A DNA stretch of 64,000 nt from Marinomonas ostreistagni (GTDB lineage Bacteria > Pseudomonadota > Gammaproteobacteria > Pseudomonadales > Marinomonadaceae). The notes under the pieces were generated by a model. That model did not search any database, was not told where the DNA came from, and was given only the letters and a program-made list of their open reading frames with translations. Positions 37,703 through 48,600 of the stretch are shown here, one piece after another; the stretch's first letter is position 1; each line of letters opens with the position of its first letter. The DNA is taken from NCBI RefSeq assembly GCF_016461785.1, contig NZ_JAEMUH010000003.1, forward strand, positions 62,001 to 126,000. Direction: 5' to 3'. A program made the position numbers and the translations under genes.

Positions 37703-39610
37703 CTAAGAGCGCTTATTGCTAATAAACGTAACACGCTCATCTTGTTTACAGAGTTGTGCGATCTCAGTGGGACGTCCTTGACTGTCAAGATGTACCAAGC
37801 CAATACCGGAATGGTTCAGTAGGCGCTCTCCGTGATCTGCGCCGTCGGGCTTACGTGGTGAGATACGTAATGAACGTCGCTTTGTAAATAGATTTAAAGG
37901 GGACCAAGGCGCGTACAGCCAACGGTTGAGGCGGTCAAACCATTCGAGTAGGTCGTGAGGAAACTCGTTACGCAGTCCACTGCTGGTGATTTGCCAAATA
38001 TTCGGACTGCTTTTGTCGCCTCTTAACTTGATGTCGTAGGCAAATGAATAATGCACATCGCCTGATAAAATTACGAAGTTCGTTGGTGTTTTGGAGTGAG
38101 TGAATAGGTTCATTAATGCGTAAGCGGAACCTGGATGTGCCATCCAGTTTTCGGCATCCACCATCAGGGGGTTACCGATCCACGTAAAGACTTTCTGAAT
38201 GGCTTCTATCAGCTTGACACCAAACATAGGAGCAGGAGACACCAAGATCACAGAATCTAGGTTTTTGATGTCTTGTTGCAAATCTGTGATCGCTTCCCAA
38301 TCCATGAGTCCTGATGGATTACTAAAGCTTTTCTCTGAACGCCAACGGCGTGTGCGGGTATCCAGAACAACAAGCTTGGGTTGGGTATCCCAATGATAAT
38401 GCCATTGATCGTAGGCAAGTAATTCATCGATAAAGGTGTCGCGCACGTTCGCTTCTAGAGTTAATGCAGCTTTTTCGGCTTGTTCCATGAAAGCTTTGTC
38501 GTATTGCGTCGGATTGTTTCCCCAGCCTTGGCAGAGCAAGTAACCAAATAAAGCATTGCCGATGATACGTTTGGATAAAGGGTGGCCAAAGGCGGTTTGT
38601 TCCCACTCGGCAGTTAGGTTCCAATCGTCTGTTACATCGTGATCGTCAAACATCATCGCGCTGGGGATGTGTGCCAGTACACGCTGTACTTGCGGAAGCC
38701 CTTCCACAAACTCTTCGATGGCTTTACGTTCTTTATCATAACGGAGGCAGTGTTCTTCTTTACTGATGCTGCTTGGACGCTCAAGAGTAATATGGCGCCA
38801 AAGTTTCGGAGACCAAACTAATAGATACATACAGATCACTTCAGCAAAGCTCATCAAGTGATTATGCGCAGTGTCTGTTGTGAAAACAGGCTTTTTCTTA
38901 CCTTTGAAAAATTGCGATTTAACCTCTTCGCTTTGATCGCTTTGTGGTAACAACGATTCACGGCAATAAAAAAACGGCTGCTTGGCTAATGATTGCTCCG
39001 CACCAGGGAGGCTTTCTTCCTCTATGCCTAGTAAGGCGATAGTTTGACGTATGGCGAATAACATTGGACCGGCCACATCATCGGCGTAAATCTGATCACC
39101 TGAAAGCACCATAAAAGAGGGCCATTCTTCGATTTTAGTGTTACTAAGATGATGGTCTGCTTCGACCAGGCCATCACCCGCTTTACGATCTTTATCTTGG
39201 ATATGATAGCCATAGTGCGCTTTACGACATGATCCATGCAAAACGGAGTGAACCTTGGGGTGCCAAATGAACTCGGTCTTGGTGGAGTCTTTCGTGTAAC
39301 TTAAATTATCTTCAAGCAGTTGGGAGATAGGCGCGCCGCCTATATTTAGTTCATAGGAAAGAGGCGTGTCAGCAGGTAGCGACTGTTCGAACGTGACTCT
39401 AATAAGTTTAAGGTACAGCTTCTTTCCCAAGTGGATAGTCTGTATGTCTGTGTTTTGAGAGAGGGCGGTCTCTTCATTGAAGATTGAAACGTCCACAGTG
39501 CTATCAGAGCTGGTGGCGAGCCAAAGGTGCAAAGAGTCAGAGTCCAGTTTGCGTAATAAAGGGCCTGCAATGATAGGGGATAAAGCCTGTGGCATGGGCT
39601 CTGTACACAT
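37703..39610 (-). CDS. PhoD-like alkaline phosphatase/phosphodiesterase family protein
   Basis: 635 aa. The metal-binding motifs of the PhoD family are present: HGSCRKAHYG, SGDQIYADDVAGP, MFDDHDVTDDWNLT and a late LSGDVHYSFAYD. An N-terminal beta-rich region precedes the catalytic domain. Unlike secreted Tat-dependent PhoD, the start MCTEPMPQALSP shows no twin-arginine or other signal peptide, so it is predicted cytoplasmic. The ATG at 39610 has GGAG 7 nt upstream; an earlier frame start would add 19 residues and no signal. Substrate unknown (phosphodiester or phosphomonoester). Confidence 0.85.
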   Translation of the reverse strand: MCTEPMPQALSPIIAGPLLRKLDSDSLHLWLATSSDSTVDVSIFNEETALSQNTDIQTIHLGKKLYLKLIRVTFEQSLPADTPLSYELNIGGAPISQLLEDNLSYTKDSTKTEFIWHPKVHSVLHGSCRKAHYGYHIQDKDRKAGDGLVEADHHLSNTKIEEWPSFMVLSGDQIYADDVAGPMLFAIRQTIALLGIEEESLPGAEQSLAKQPFFYCRESLLPQSDQSEEVKSQFFKGKKKPVFTTDTAHNHLMSFAEVICMYLLVWSPKLWRHITLERPSSISKEEHCLRYDKERKAIEEFVEGLPQVQRVLAHIPSAMMFDDHDVTDDWNLTAEWEQTAFGHPLSKRIIGNALFGYLLCQGWGNNPTQYDKAFMEQAEKAALTLEANVRDTFIDELLAYDQWHYHWDTQPKLVVLDTRTRRWRSEKSFSNPSGLMDWEAITDLQQDIKNLDSVILVSPAPMFGVKLIEAIQKVFTWIGNPLMVDAENWMAHPGSAYALMNLFTHSKTPTNFVILSGDVHYSFAYDIKLRGDKSSPNIWQITSSGLRNEFPHDLLEWFDRLNRWLYAPWSPLNLFTKRRSLRISPRKPDGADHGERLLNHSGIGLVHLDSQGRPTEIAQLCKQDERVTFISNKRS

Positions 39611-39806
39611 GTATTCACTCCAATGGTTAGTATTGCGCCTTATTATCCTACGGAATAAAAGCGTCAAACAGTGTATGGAAACGTAAAATTAATTCATGTT
39701 TTTTGCAAAAAGCATGATGCCTCTGCCATTGCAAGGGGGTAGTGGATTCGATAGCTTTATATATTGTTTTTTGTTTCGATATAAATTGCTGGATTAAGAG
39801 ATCAAT

Positions 39807-40532
39807 ATGCTCAAAAAGTCAAAGTGTTGGCCACTGGCCTGCTTGCTACCTTTCACTGCTTCTCCCTCTCTTCTAGCTGAAAACCTTAATGCCTCCTCCA
39901 ATAATGACCGAGTTTTTGCCTCAAAAACGTATTTTCTAATGGCGGTTGATCATGAGATAGGGCTTAAAATTAAGCAGGCAGATATCCCTACTTTACTAGG
40001 GGTAAAGGATATTGAAACACAAGACGCAGAGGTGATTTATTTTGGTATGCGTAAAGCCATGCTGAAGTACGCTGCAAGCGCTTGGGACAGCGGTATTGCG
40101 TCATCCTACGGTAAAGAAGTAGGCCGTATTATTGGTTGGCAAGGGGACACTACCTACACAGATACTTCCGCTGAGAGAATAAGGAATAAACTCTTGTTAT
40201 TTCGATTCGCTCAGCAGTACCGTTCCTCAAACAATTTGATAAAAAAATATCACCATCACGTAGAACGTGAAGTGTCCAAAATTAAGGCTAATTCAGTAGA
40301 TACCATCTCCCTTTGCGATCCCTTATTGCCATACTCTGACTTTTCTTTTTACCAATCCATTAGCTCAGCCTCAGTAACGACTTATCAAATATTACCTGTT
40401 GTCGAACGTTATGAATCATTTGATTCATGCCATAAGCAAGATATTTACCAACAGCTATCGAATGCTCATTCCATATATACATTTCGAGACATTTTAGAAA
40501 TCGTCAATTTAAACGCTAAAACCCTTCCTTAG
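39807..40532 (+). CDS. Unrecognised exported protein upstream of the T6SS locus
   Basis: 241 aa; I do not recognise a family. Visible: a signal peptide (MLKKSKCWPLACLLPF, cleavage likely near SPSLLA) that predicts periplasmic location, then a mostly polar mixed alpha/beta protein. Three cysteines lie in the mature part or near it, two late (SLCDPLLP, DSCHKQ) that could form a disulfide. It is preceded by AAGAGA 5 nt before the ATG. It lies 282 nt before the first T6SS gene on the same strand, but that gap argues against simple cotranscription. It may be unrelated to secretion. Confidence 0.6.
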   Translation: MLKKSKCWPLACLLPFTASPSLLAENLNASSNNDRVFASKTYFLMAVDHEIGLKIKQADIPTLLGVKDIETQDAEVIYFGMRKAMLKYAASAWDSGIASSYGKEVGRIIGWQGDTTYTDTSAERIRNKLLLFRFAQQYRSSNNLIKKYHHHVEREVSKIKANSVDTISLCDPLLPYSDFSFYQSISSASVTTYQILPVVERYESFDSCHKQDIYQQLSNAHSIYTFRDILEIVNLNAKTLP

Positions 40533-40814
40533 TTACCTTGCTAACATCTTTGTTTATTGTTTCTGAGAGGCTTCCGGTTGGCATTTTTAGTTATTTCCAA
40601 TTGAAAGTTTTTTGTAGGCAAACGCATGTAAACTGTAAAGATTAATTTAAAAAGTTGAATGAATGGGGAATAAGTTAGCCTAAATAATGATCCAGATGGT
40701 AAAAATACGCCCGAATAGATGTAAGCCAATGAGTGTTTAATTCTCACCTCAGGCTGATTGACTATTCGCTTATCTCATCAGGGAAAACAGTGTTTTAGTA
40801 AAGGTTAATTTTTC

Positions 40815-42443
40815 ATGGATTTGAAGCTTATCGTTCATCAAGGGCAAGAGTTACTCGGCAACCGCTCAGAAGTAATTGTAGACGCAGATGTGTACTCTAT
40901 CGGTCGAGGGAATGACAACTCTTGGGTTCTCCCTGACCCAAAGCTTCATATTTCTAATAAACATTGTGTTATCCATCGTAAACATAACGAATTCCACTTA
41001 ACAGATATTAGTACCAATGGTGTTTATTTAAATGGTCTACCGGATCCATTAGGCCGTGGCCGTAGCCAAATATTAAAACACGGTGATTCTATCGTTATTG
41101 GCGAATATCTTATTAAAGCAGCTTTAAAAGACCTTGGTGACTTTTCAAATAATACAACACCGACCCATGATGAATTAGATTCTGCGCAATCTATCAATGA
41201 TATTGCTGCTCTAACTGAAGATGTTGTCTCTGCAACTAAAAGCGCTTCAGCAACGGTGAATGAGACGTTAGAAACCCCTAAGTCGACACCAACGGCTGCT
41301 GAATTGACGGCATCGGATACGACCTTAGAAAACCTGTTAAAAGAGGGGGAGAAGGCGACATCATCCGAGCCAACAATTAGTGAATTGTTGCGACCAGTAT
41401 CACCAGAGAAAGAGTTTTATGTCCCGCCGAAGGTGATTTCGGAAGATCATGCTAATGGAAAAGATCTTCAATCAGACTCCTTGTCATCAGTCCAAGTCGA
41501 TCAATCAAAACAGGCAATTCCTGACAACTGGTTGGATTTAGCACAGGAACAAGACAAACCATTACCTGCTTCATCGTCAACGAATGAAGTCAAAGACACT
41601 CCATCTCACACTGATCATAAACTAGAAGAATTGCTGGAAACATCCGCTGTCGCGCTTTCTGAGAACGCGCATAGCGAAAGCGTATCAGAAGACTTGAACG
41701 TTCAAGAAACGCCTAAAAATCCTAGTCAAGAATCTGCGCCAATGTTTGATATTCAAGAGCGCTCGATGGTCAGTCGTTTAGAGGAGCAAGTGACTCAACG
41801 CTCCGATGCGCCAGACCAATCAACATTACTGAACGAAACCCCTAGAAACGCTGTGGAGCAGTCCGATCTATTTAGTGTCATGATGAAAGAAGCAGGCTTG
41901 CCTGAGCATTTGTTTCATGGCAAAGATAAAGCCGATATAGCGAAATTAATGGGACGCATGCTACGTCAATTTGCGCAAGGTACGATTGATACGTTAGCCA
42001 CCCGAAGTATGGTGAAAAGCGAGTTTCGTCTTCAACAAACGATGATACGTCCGGTGGATAATAACCCGCTTAAACTGTCTCCTTCTGGCGATGAAGCATT
42101 GAAAATAATGTTGATGGGAGACTCTTCAGCGTATTTACCTGCTGAAAGCTCAATACAAGAAGGTTTCAAAGATATTCAAGCTCACCAGCTTGCAATGATG
42201 TCCGGCATACAGGCGGCATTTATGCATCTTTTACAGCGTTTTGAGCCGAGTATGTTGACGCAAAAATTTGAGTCACGACCTCGTTATAATAAAGGGCTTC
42301 TGAGCCGCAACAAGACCGACCTGTGGCGAGAGTATCAAGATTATTACCATGATATATGCGCCATGATGGAAGACGAATTCCAAGACTTATTTTCCAATGA
42401 ATTCGGCAAGGCCTATGAAAACCAGCTAAGGAAAATTCGATGA
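40815..42443 (+). CDS. tagH: T6SS-associated FHA-domain protein (TagH/Fha/ImpI)
   Basis: 542 aa. An FHA domain (about 1-100; YSIGRGNDNSWVLPD, then ISNKHCVIHR and TNGVYLNG) binds phosphothreonine. A long acidic, Ser/Thr-rich, probably disordered linker (about 115-345) follows, then the conserved T6SS-FHA C-terminal domain (about 350-540). In the Pseudomonas model a kinase phosphorylates Fha1 to switch assembly on and a PP2C reverses it; both enzymes are encoded here. It is the first gene of the T6SS run and overlaps tssJ by 4 nt. The linker holds three short LENLL/ISELL/LEELL motifs. Confidence 0.93.
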   Translation: MDLKLIVHQGQELLGNRSEVIVDADVYSIGRGNDNSWVLPDPKLHISNKHCVIHRKHNEFHLTDISTNGVYLNGLPDPLGRGRSQILKHGDSIVIGEYLIKAALKDLGDFSNNTTPTHDELDSAQSINDIAALTEDVVSATKSASATVNETLETPKSTPTAAELTASDTTLENLLKEGEKATSSEPTISELLRPVSPEKEFYVPPKVISEDHANGKDLQSDSLSSVQVDQSKQAIPDNWLDLAQEQDKPLPASSSTNEVKDTPSHTDHKLEELLETSAVALSENAHSESVSEDLNVQETPKNPSQESAPMFDIQERSMVSRLEEQVTQRSDAPDQSTLLNETPRNAVEQSDLFSVMMKEAGLPEHLFHGKDKADIAKLMGRMLRQFAQGTIDTLATRSMVKSEFRLQQTMIRPVDNNPLKLSPSGDEALKIMLMGDSSAYLPAESSIQEGFKDIQAHQLAMMSGIQAAFMHLLQRFEPSMLTQKFESRPRYNKGLLSRNKTDLWREYQDYYHDICAMMEDEFQDLFSNEFGKAYENQLRKIR

Positions 42444-42946
42444 AACCGATCTTGCTTGGTGGCATTCTGATTGGCTGTAGCTTGCTTTTAGGTTGTTCGA
42501 TCAACCCTTTTTCTGATGCAGAGGAAGAGGGGATCAAGTTGCAATTTGATATGTCTGCAACGGAATCATTGAACCCAGATATTAATGGGCAGCCTTCACC
42601 GATTGAGATTCGAGTTTATCAGCTGAGCTCAACCACCGAGTTTGAACGGGCAGATTTTTTCGACCTTTATCAGGATGACCCTCTTCCATCGAGCTTATTA
42701 GATACACGAATTTTTATTATTAAACCTGGCGAAACGGCTCAGGTAGTAACGGACCTAGATATAGAAACGAAGTTTATTGGAGTGATTGCAGGGTATCGCG
42801 ATTTAGATCATGCGGTTTGGCATGATGTGATCCAAGTAAGAGATGAACGTGGCTTTTTAAGGCGTTTGATTGGCTCACACAAGCGTATGACTTTGCAAGC
42901 GGAAGCATCAAAAAACGAAGTTTCATTAATGGATGAAGAAGAGTAA
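42440..42946 (+). CDS. tssJ: T6SS outer-membrane lipoprotein TssJ
   Basis: 168 aa. The lipoprotein signal ends at LLLGC-S (lipobox), and a small beta-sandwich follows with PSPIEIRVYQLSS and a KFIGVIAGYRDLD strand typical of TssJ/SciN. It anchors the membrane complex in the outer membrane by binding the periplasmic tail of TssM. It overlaps tagH by 4 nt (ATGA) and is 6 nt before tssK. Confidence 0.93.
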   Translation: MKPILLGGILIGCSLLLGCSINPFSDAEEEGIKLQFDMSATESLNPDINGQPSPIEIRVYQLSSTTEFERADFFDLYQDDPLPSSLLDTRIFIIKPGETAQVVTDLDIETKFIGVIAGYRDLDHAVWHDVIQVRDERGFLRRLIGSHKRMTLQAEASKNEVSLMDEEE

Positions 42947-42952
42947 TAGTTC

Positions 42953-44275
42953 ATGAGTTGGCATAGAAAAGTGGCATGGTTGGAAGGGGCATTTATACGC
43001 CCGCAACATTTCCAGCAACAAGACCGCCATATGGAATGGAGTCTAACGGCACTGACTCATCAGTTAAATAGCTATGCATGGGGCATTTCAGAACTGGCGT
43101 TTGACGAGGCAGCACTAAGACTTGGGCACGTTATTTTGACGAAGTGTCGAGCAATCATGCCAGACGGTACGATTATCGATGTGCCTTCCGAAGACGATGT
43201 TCCGATGCCGCTGGCTCTGCAAGAGAGTGATGAAGGCTGTTTAGTGTATTTAGCAGTCCCTATTTGGCGAGCGGGGGCAAATGATATTGATCGTCAGCAA
43301 GCTGAGGACAGCAATGCTCGATTTCGTCTGGCCGACATGGATGTTCCAGATATTGTGACGCAATCGAATAGCCACGCAAATATTGAGCTTGCCAGTAAAA
43401 AAATCCGAGTGATTACTGAACAGCATGGCCCAAAGCAGTTTTCGACCATTGCGATTGCTCGCGTTAAATCCATTAAGAATAAAGCGATTGAATTGGATGA
43501 GCGATTTATTCCAGCCGCTTTATGCATTCACTCCTGTAGTTCGTTAACGAGCATTGTTCGAGACATTCAGGGGCTTGCCTTGAAACGTGCGCTGTTATTG
43601 TCTGAACGGCTAAAATCGCTTGGTGAAGGCAATGGTGTCGAAATTTCTGATTTCTTATTGCTACAAATGCTGAATCGTTATCAACCCATGCTAGATCACT
43701 TTCTTCGAGCAAACATGGTTCATCCTGAACGAGTGTATGAAACGCTTATTCAAATGGCGTCTGAGCTTGCGACCTATACCCATGTAGACAAACGTCTAGA
43801 AGACGCTCCGGTATACGAACACAGCGATTTACAAGCCACATTTGAGAAGTTTGAGCCATTACTACAGCAGCGTTTGAGCATTTTGTTGGATCAAAGTGCG
43901 ATGCAAATTGAGCTTGAAATTAAGGGCTTTGGTATTCGTATTGGCTATATCCCAGAGCTGGATCGTCAAGCAAGTTTTGTATTGTGCGCGAGGGCGGACA
44001 TGCCGAATGAAGAGTTGCGTCGATTGCTACCGCTGCAAGCCAAAATTGGCTCTATTGAGAGTATTACTGACTTGGTGAATAAACAGCTTCCTGGTGTTCA
44101 AATTGCGCCCATGGCAGCAGTACCACGTCAACTTCCATTCTATTCTGGTGCTGTTTACTTTGAGTTGAAAACCCAAGGCAAGTGGTGGCAAGACATTACG
44201 GATTCTAAGGGGCTTGCTTTGCATGTTGGTAGTCAGTTCCCAGGCATCTCTCTCGAACTTTGGGTTATTAAATAA
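42953..44275 (+). CDS. tssK: T6SS baseplate subunit TssK
   Basis: 440 aa, normal length. It starts with KVAWLEGAFIRPQHFQQQDRH, the most conserved TssK block, and ends with the FPGISLELWVIK region. TssK is the trimeric adaptor connecting the baseplate (TssEFG) to the TssJLM membrane complex, and it acts at the cytoplasmic face. No domain is missing. Confidence 0.95.
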   Translation: MSWHRKVAWLEGAFIRPQHFQQQDRHMEWSLTALTHQLNSYAWGISELAFDEAALRLGHVILTKCRAIMPDGTIIDVPSEDDVPMPLALQESDEGCLVYLAVPIWRAGANDIDRQQAEDSNARFRLADMDVPDIVTQSNSHANIELASKKIRVITEQHGPKQFSTIAIARVKSIKNKAIELDERFIPAALCIHSCSSLTSIVRDIQGLALKRALLLSERLKSLGEGNGVEISDFLLLQMLNRYQPMLDHFLRANMVHPERVYETLIQMASELATYTHVDKRLEDAPVYEHSDLQATFEKFEPLLQQRLSILLDQSAMQIELEIKGFGIRIGYIPELDRQASFVLCARADMPNEELRRLLPLQAKIGSIESITDLVNKQLPGVQIAPMAAVPRQLPFYSGAVYFELKTQGKWWQDITDSKGLALHVGSQFPGISLELWVIK

Positions 44276-44298
44276 TACATAAATTGGAATCAGTCTAA

Positions 44299-45621
44299 AT
44301 GGATTTTAATGGCAATCGAACCGTCATCATTCCTGTTCCAGGTGGTCAAGCCACGCTTGCAGACCAAATACCTTCAAACAACGTTAAAGGCGATGTGAAC
44401 TGGGCAAGTTTATTAGATGACCCTGATAAGTTCTCATCTTCTGGATTGAATCGCTTAGAAAGTGCGGCTTTTAAACTGCTGTCTTTGGTTCCAGCGATTC
44501 GCAAATCTCAGACAAACCCAAGCCCAGCTTTGTTACGTCAACAGATTGTTGAAGAAATGGAATCTTATGAGACGAATGCAAGAAAGGCGGGAGTGGATGC
44601 CAGAACCGTCATGATTGGTCGTTACATACTGTGTACTTTGCTTGATGAAGCCGTGCTAAATACGCCATGGGGCGGTCAAAGCGATTGGCAAAACGACTCA
44701 TTACTAAGTTTGTTTCACAAAGAAACTTGGGGCGGTGAAAACTTCTTTGTCATGCTCGATAATCTGGAGAAAGATCCCGCAGGTAATATTGACCTATTAG
44801 AGTTGATGTACGTGTGTCTTTCTTTAGGTTTTGAAGGGCGTTATGCACTCGAAGCTGACCGTTCGGGAAAGCTCATTGAAATCCGATCAAAGCTATTTCG
44901 GTTGATTCGATCGCAACGTAAAGAGCCTGCACGTTACCTATCCGCGAATTGGCAGGGGGGTAATATCACTGGGCGTGATTTAAGACGCTTTATTCCCCTT
45001 TGGGTATTTGCATCTGGGCTCACGGGGGCATTGGCGCTCTTGTTGTTTGTCTTACTTTATTTGCTCAATCAATCGTCATCCGTTCCATACCAAAAAATGG
45101 CACAGTTGGCACAACATACAGTGACCACTTTAGACCGCCCTCGAATCATTGATGTATCGGCTCTTAAAACATTGCGAACCTTTCTTGCTGAGGAAATTGA
45201 GCAAGGTTTGGTGACTGTTAACGAGCGTGACGGTAATGTCCGAATTGTGATGCAAGGAGATTTGTTCTTTGCTTCAGGACAGGCTCAATTGATGTCTAAC
45301 TACAGTCAACTGGTTGCGCGAGTGGCTCAAGCTTTGCTCCAAGTGGATGGTGCTGTGGTTGTAGAAGGACACTCTGATAATCAACCAATCAGCACTTTGA
45401 AATACCCTTCAAATTGGCACTTATCTAAAGCTCGTGCGGAGTCTGTGGCTGGAGCATTAAGAGAGTACACGCAAGAGTTCGAACGCTTTAAAGCCGAAGG
45501 TAAAGCTGATACTCAACCCGTTGCTGACAATAAAACAAGAGAAGGTCGAGCTCAAAACCGTCGTGTTGAGATCGTTTTGCTCTCCAATCTTATTTGGCGT
45601 AACCAAGGAAGAAATAATTAA
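44299..45621 (+). CDS. tssL: T6SS inner-membrane protein TssL with OmpA-like domain
   Basis: 440 aa. A cytoplasmic DotU/IcmH domain (about 50-215; NPSPALLRQQIVEEM, RYILCTLLDEAVLNTPWGG) precedes one membrane helix (about 230-255) and a periplasmic OmpA-like peptidoglycan-binding domain (about 310-435; VEGHSDNQP, LSKARAESVAGAL, AQNRRVEIVLL). The OmpA extension lets the TssJLM complex hold the cell wall directly. The ends of tssL and the start of tssM overlap by one base. Confidence 0.95.
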   Translation: MDFNGNRTVIIPVPGGQATLADQIPSNNVKGDVNWASLLDDPDKFSSSGLNRLESAAFKLLSLVPAIRKSQTNPSPALLRQQIVEEMESYETNARKAGVDARTVMIGRYILCTLLDEAVLNTPWGGQSDWQNDSLLSLFHKETWGGENFFVMLDNLEKDPAGNIDLLELMYVCLSLGFEGRYALEADRSGKLIEIRSKLFRLIRSQRKEPARYLSANWQGGNITGRDLRRFIPLWVFASGLTGALALLLFVLLYLLNQSSSVPYQKMAQLAQHTVTTLDRPRIIDVSALKTLRTFLAEEIEQGLVTVNERDGNVRIVMQGDLFFASGQAQLMSNYSQLVARVAQALLQVDGAVVVEGHSDNQPISTLKYPSNWHLSKARAESVAGALREYTQEFERFKAEGKADTQPVADNKTREGRAQNRRVEIVLLSNLIWRNQGRNN

Positions 45622-48600
45622 TGCGACTGCCTATCCCGCGACTGCCAGTTTGGCTATTACGTTTGTTGAAAATGATGATTGGTGTGATCGCTCTGCTGAT
45701 TGTGGCATTGCTGATTTGGTTTGTGACACCTCTGATTCATTTCGGTGAAATGGAACCATTTGCTTCAAGCACCGTTCGAGGGGGATTGATTGCACTGATT
45801 CTTATCGCCTACTTAGTTGTGAAGTTTAAACACTTCTTTGTTCGTAAGCGTAAAAACGAAGCGCTAGCGAAAGAAATGGCCAGTGCTCCTAAAGCAGAGA
45901 CCCCTTTAGGGCAAGAAGAAGTGACGGAGCTGTCTAATAAGTTTCAATCTGCCTTGCAGCTGCTAAAGAAAGTGAAAACGAAAGAAGGTGGGCGAGGAAG
46001 TTATTTATATGTATTACCTTGGTACGCCATTATTGGGCCACCAGGGGCTGGTAAGACCACTGCTTTACTTAACTCGGACTTACATTTTCCACTTATTGAC
46101 TCGGTAGGAGCGTCTGTAAAAGGCGTAGGTGGAACGCGTAACTGTGATTGGTGGTTTACCGATGAAGCGGTGCTATTGGACACAGCGGGGCGCTACACCA
46201 CGCAGAATTCTCAGAGTGAGTTAGATGAAGTGGAGTGGAAAGGCTTTCTTGCCTTGCTGAAGAAGTTTCGTAGCCGCAAACCAATTAACGGTTTGATTGT
46301 CTCTTTTCCAGTGGATTATTTATTAAAGCTCCCTGAAGCGGAACTGATTACGCATGCCAAATTTATTAAGCAACGTATTCATGAGTTTCAAGAAACATTT
46401 AAGATCCGTTTCCCTGTCTACGTCACGTTAACCAAAACCGATTTGCTCCCAGGTTTCAGTGAGTTTTTTGACGATTTAGGTAAAGAAGAGCGCGCTCAAG
46501 TGTGGGGAATGACGTTTCCTTTAGGTGACGACCCCGATCAAGATCAAGATGTCGTGCCGGACTTTTTGATGGAGTTCCGAACACTACAAGAGCGTATCCA
46601 GTCTCTGGAAACCGGTCGCCTGCAAGCGGAATCAGACGTTAATCGTAGAGAGCAGATTTATGTATTCCCGCGTGCTTTTGGTTTGTTGCAAGACCCTATT
46701 GCGACATTCCTAGGAGAGATTTTTAAATCTACGCGCTACGAAACCCAGCCACTGCTTCGTGGTGTGTATTTGACCAGTGGTACGCAAGACGGTACGACAT
46801 TGGATCGTGTTATTAGCTCTCTCGGGGCAAACTTTGGTCTTAAAACAGACCCTGCTGCACGTCGACCAGGTAAGGGAAAAGCCTACTTTTTACATAACTT
46901 AATGACCAAAGTGATTTTTAAAGAGTCCGGGCTGGCTGGCATTAATGTCAAACAAGAGCGTCGTATGTTGATGATGCATCTGGCTGGCTACTCGGCGGCG
47001 GCATTATTGACGGTGGGCCTATCGACGTATTGGTTATATACCTACTTTAGTAATCAGGCATTGGTAGACACAGTGCAGCAGGAGATTACCGCTGCGGAAT
47101 ATGAAATCAACAATATAAGCGCCTACGATCATGATTTACTGGCGCCTGTTCCTGCTTTGGATCGCGTGCGTAATATCACGACAGGTTATGCAGATGATCA
47201 AGAGGAAGGGTTGCGCTCTTTTCTTCAGATGGGGCTTTACCAAGGGGATAAATTAGGCCAAGGCGCGAATGAAGCCTATCAGCAGCTCTTATATAAGAGT
47301 TACCTTCCTAGAGTGATGGCTCGTCTCGAAAAAGCCATGTTTGAAGACCGTAGTAACGCAGATGCTTTATACGAGACATTACGTGTTTACCTCATGCTGT
47401 CAGATCAGAAGCATTTTGATGCCGAAATTGTGCAAAACTGGTTCAATCGGGATTGGGAGAGAACACTACCGAAATCAACGCAGGCGGAGCAAATCCATCG
47501 GTTAGATGCTCACTTAAATGCTTTGTTAGGCTTTTTGCCCTCATTGCCTGCACTTGAGCCGAACGCAGAATTGGTGGCGAGTGCTCGATCTGTATTAAGT
47601 AAACAACCGCCAGCGCGTCGTTTCTATGCCCATCTAAAACAAGATGGTCTCAATAATCGTGAGCTTGACGAATTTCGCCTAGTAGACGCTGTGGGAACAG
47701 ATTCTATATACCTTTTTCGCTTCAAGAATGGTCAAAAGCTGACCTCTGGAATTAATGGCTTTTACACTCGCGACGCTTATCGTAAGTATTTCTTAGAGCA
47801 GCGTCAGGTCATGATTCAAAACCAATTAACGGATGAATGGGTTATGGGAGAAGAGTACGGTTTGTCTGCCGTAGGGGCCAATGCTGACATGCTCTTTAAC
47901 CAAGTGGAAAACTTATATTTAGATGATTACTTGGCGCAATGGCGTGGTTACATAGAAAGTATCGGTTTTAAGCCAGTAAACACGAATGACGAAAGCTTGT
48001 TGTTGTTGAAGCGTCTTTCGCGCGACGACTCGCCATTAATTGGTTTGCTTAAGGGGATAAAAAAACACACCTCGGCAGAGGCCTTTACATTGCTGCCGGA
48101 TGTGGATGCACCGAACGGCATGATGGATAGAGTCAGTAACGTTTTAACATCCGTTAGTGATCGAATGCTTAAAGGTTATCAGATGCGAACAGATAACCCT
48201 GTTGTTGAGTATTTTGCAGACCTGAACAACATGATAGAAGGCTCAGAGAACAGCGCGCCTCCGATTGATGAAACTTTGAAGTTATTAGACGAACTGTACG
48301 TTTACATGAGCGCGATGGATGGTTCACTTAATCGTGGTAAAGCTGCATTTCAGAATACCTCAGACCCAAATGGTCCTTCCGCTGTGTTACGCGAGATGGA
48401 TATTGAGGCATCACGATTTCCAGAACCACTGTCTGGATTCATTGAACGCGTAACAGACAACGCTAGACGACTGACGACGACCGATGCCAAAGGCTATATG
48501 GAAAGGCGCTGGCAGAATGATGTGGTGCAGCAGTGTAATGCAATGATTGCCAATCGCTACCCCTTCAATAAAGCCAGTAATCGTGAAGCGACGATTGGCG

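Noticed and set aside
40664..40681. Possible sigma-54 promoter (GG at 40666-40667 and GC at 40678-40679)
   Set aside because: Only the two dinucleotides and a few other positions fit TGGCAC-N5-TTGC, and no sigma-54 activator gene is nearby.
40541..40747. 68-codon open frame on the minus strand in the gap before the T6SS locus
   Set aside because: No ribosome site, poor protein-like composition, and the region probably contains the T6SS promoter.
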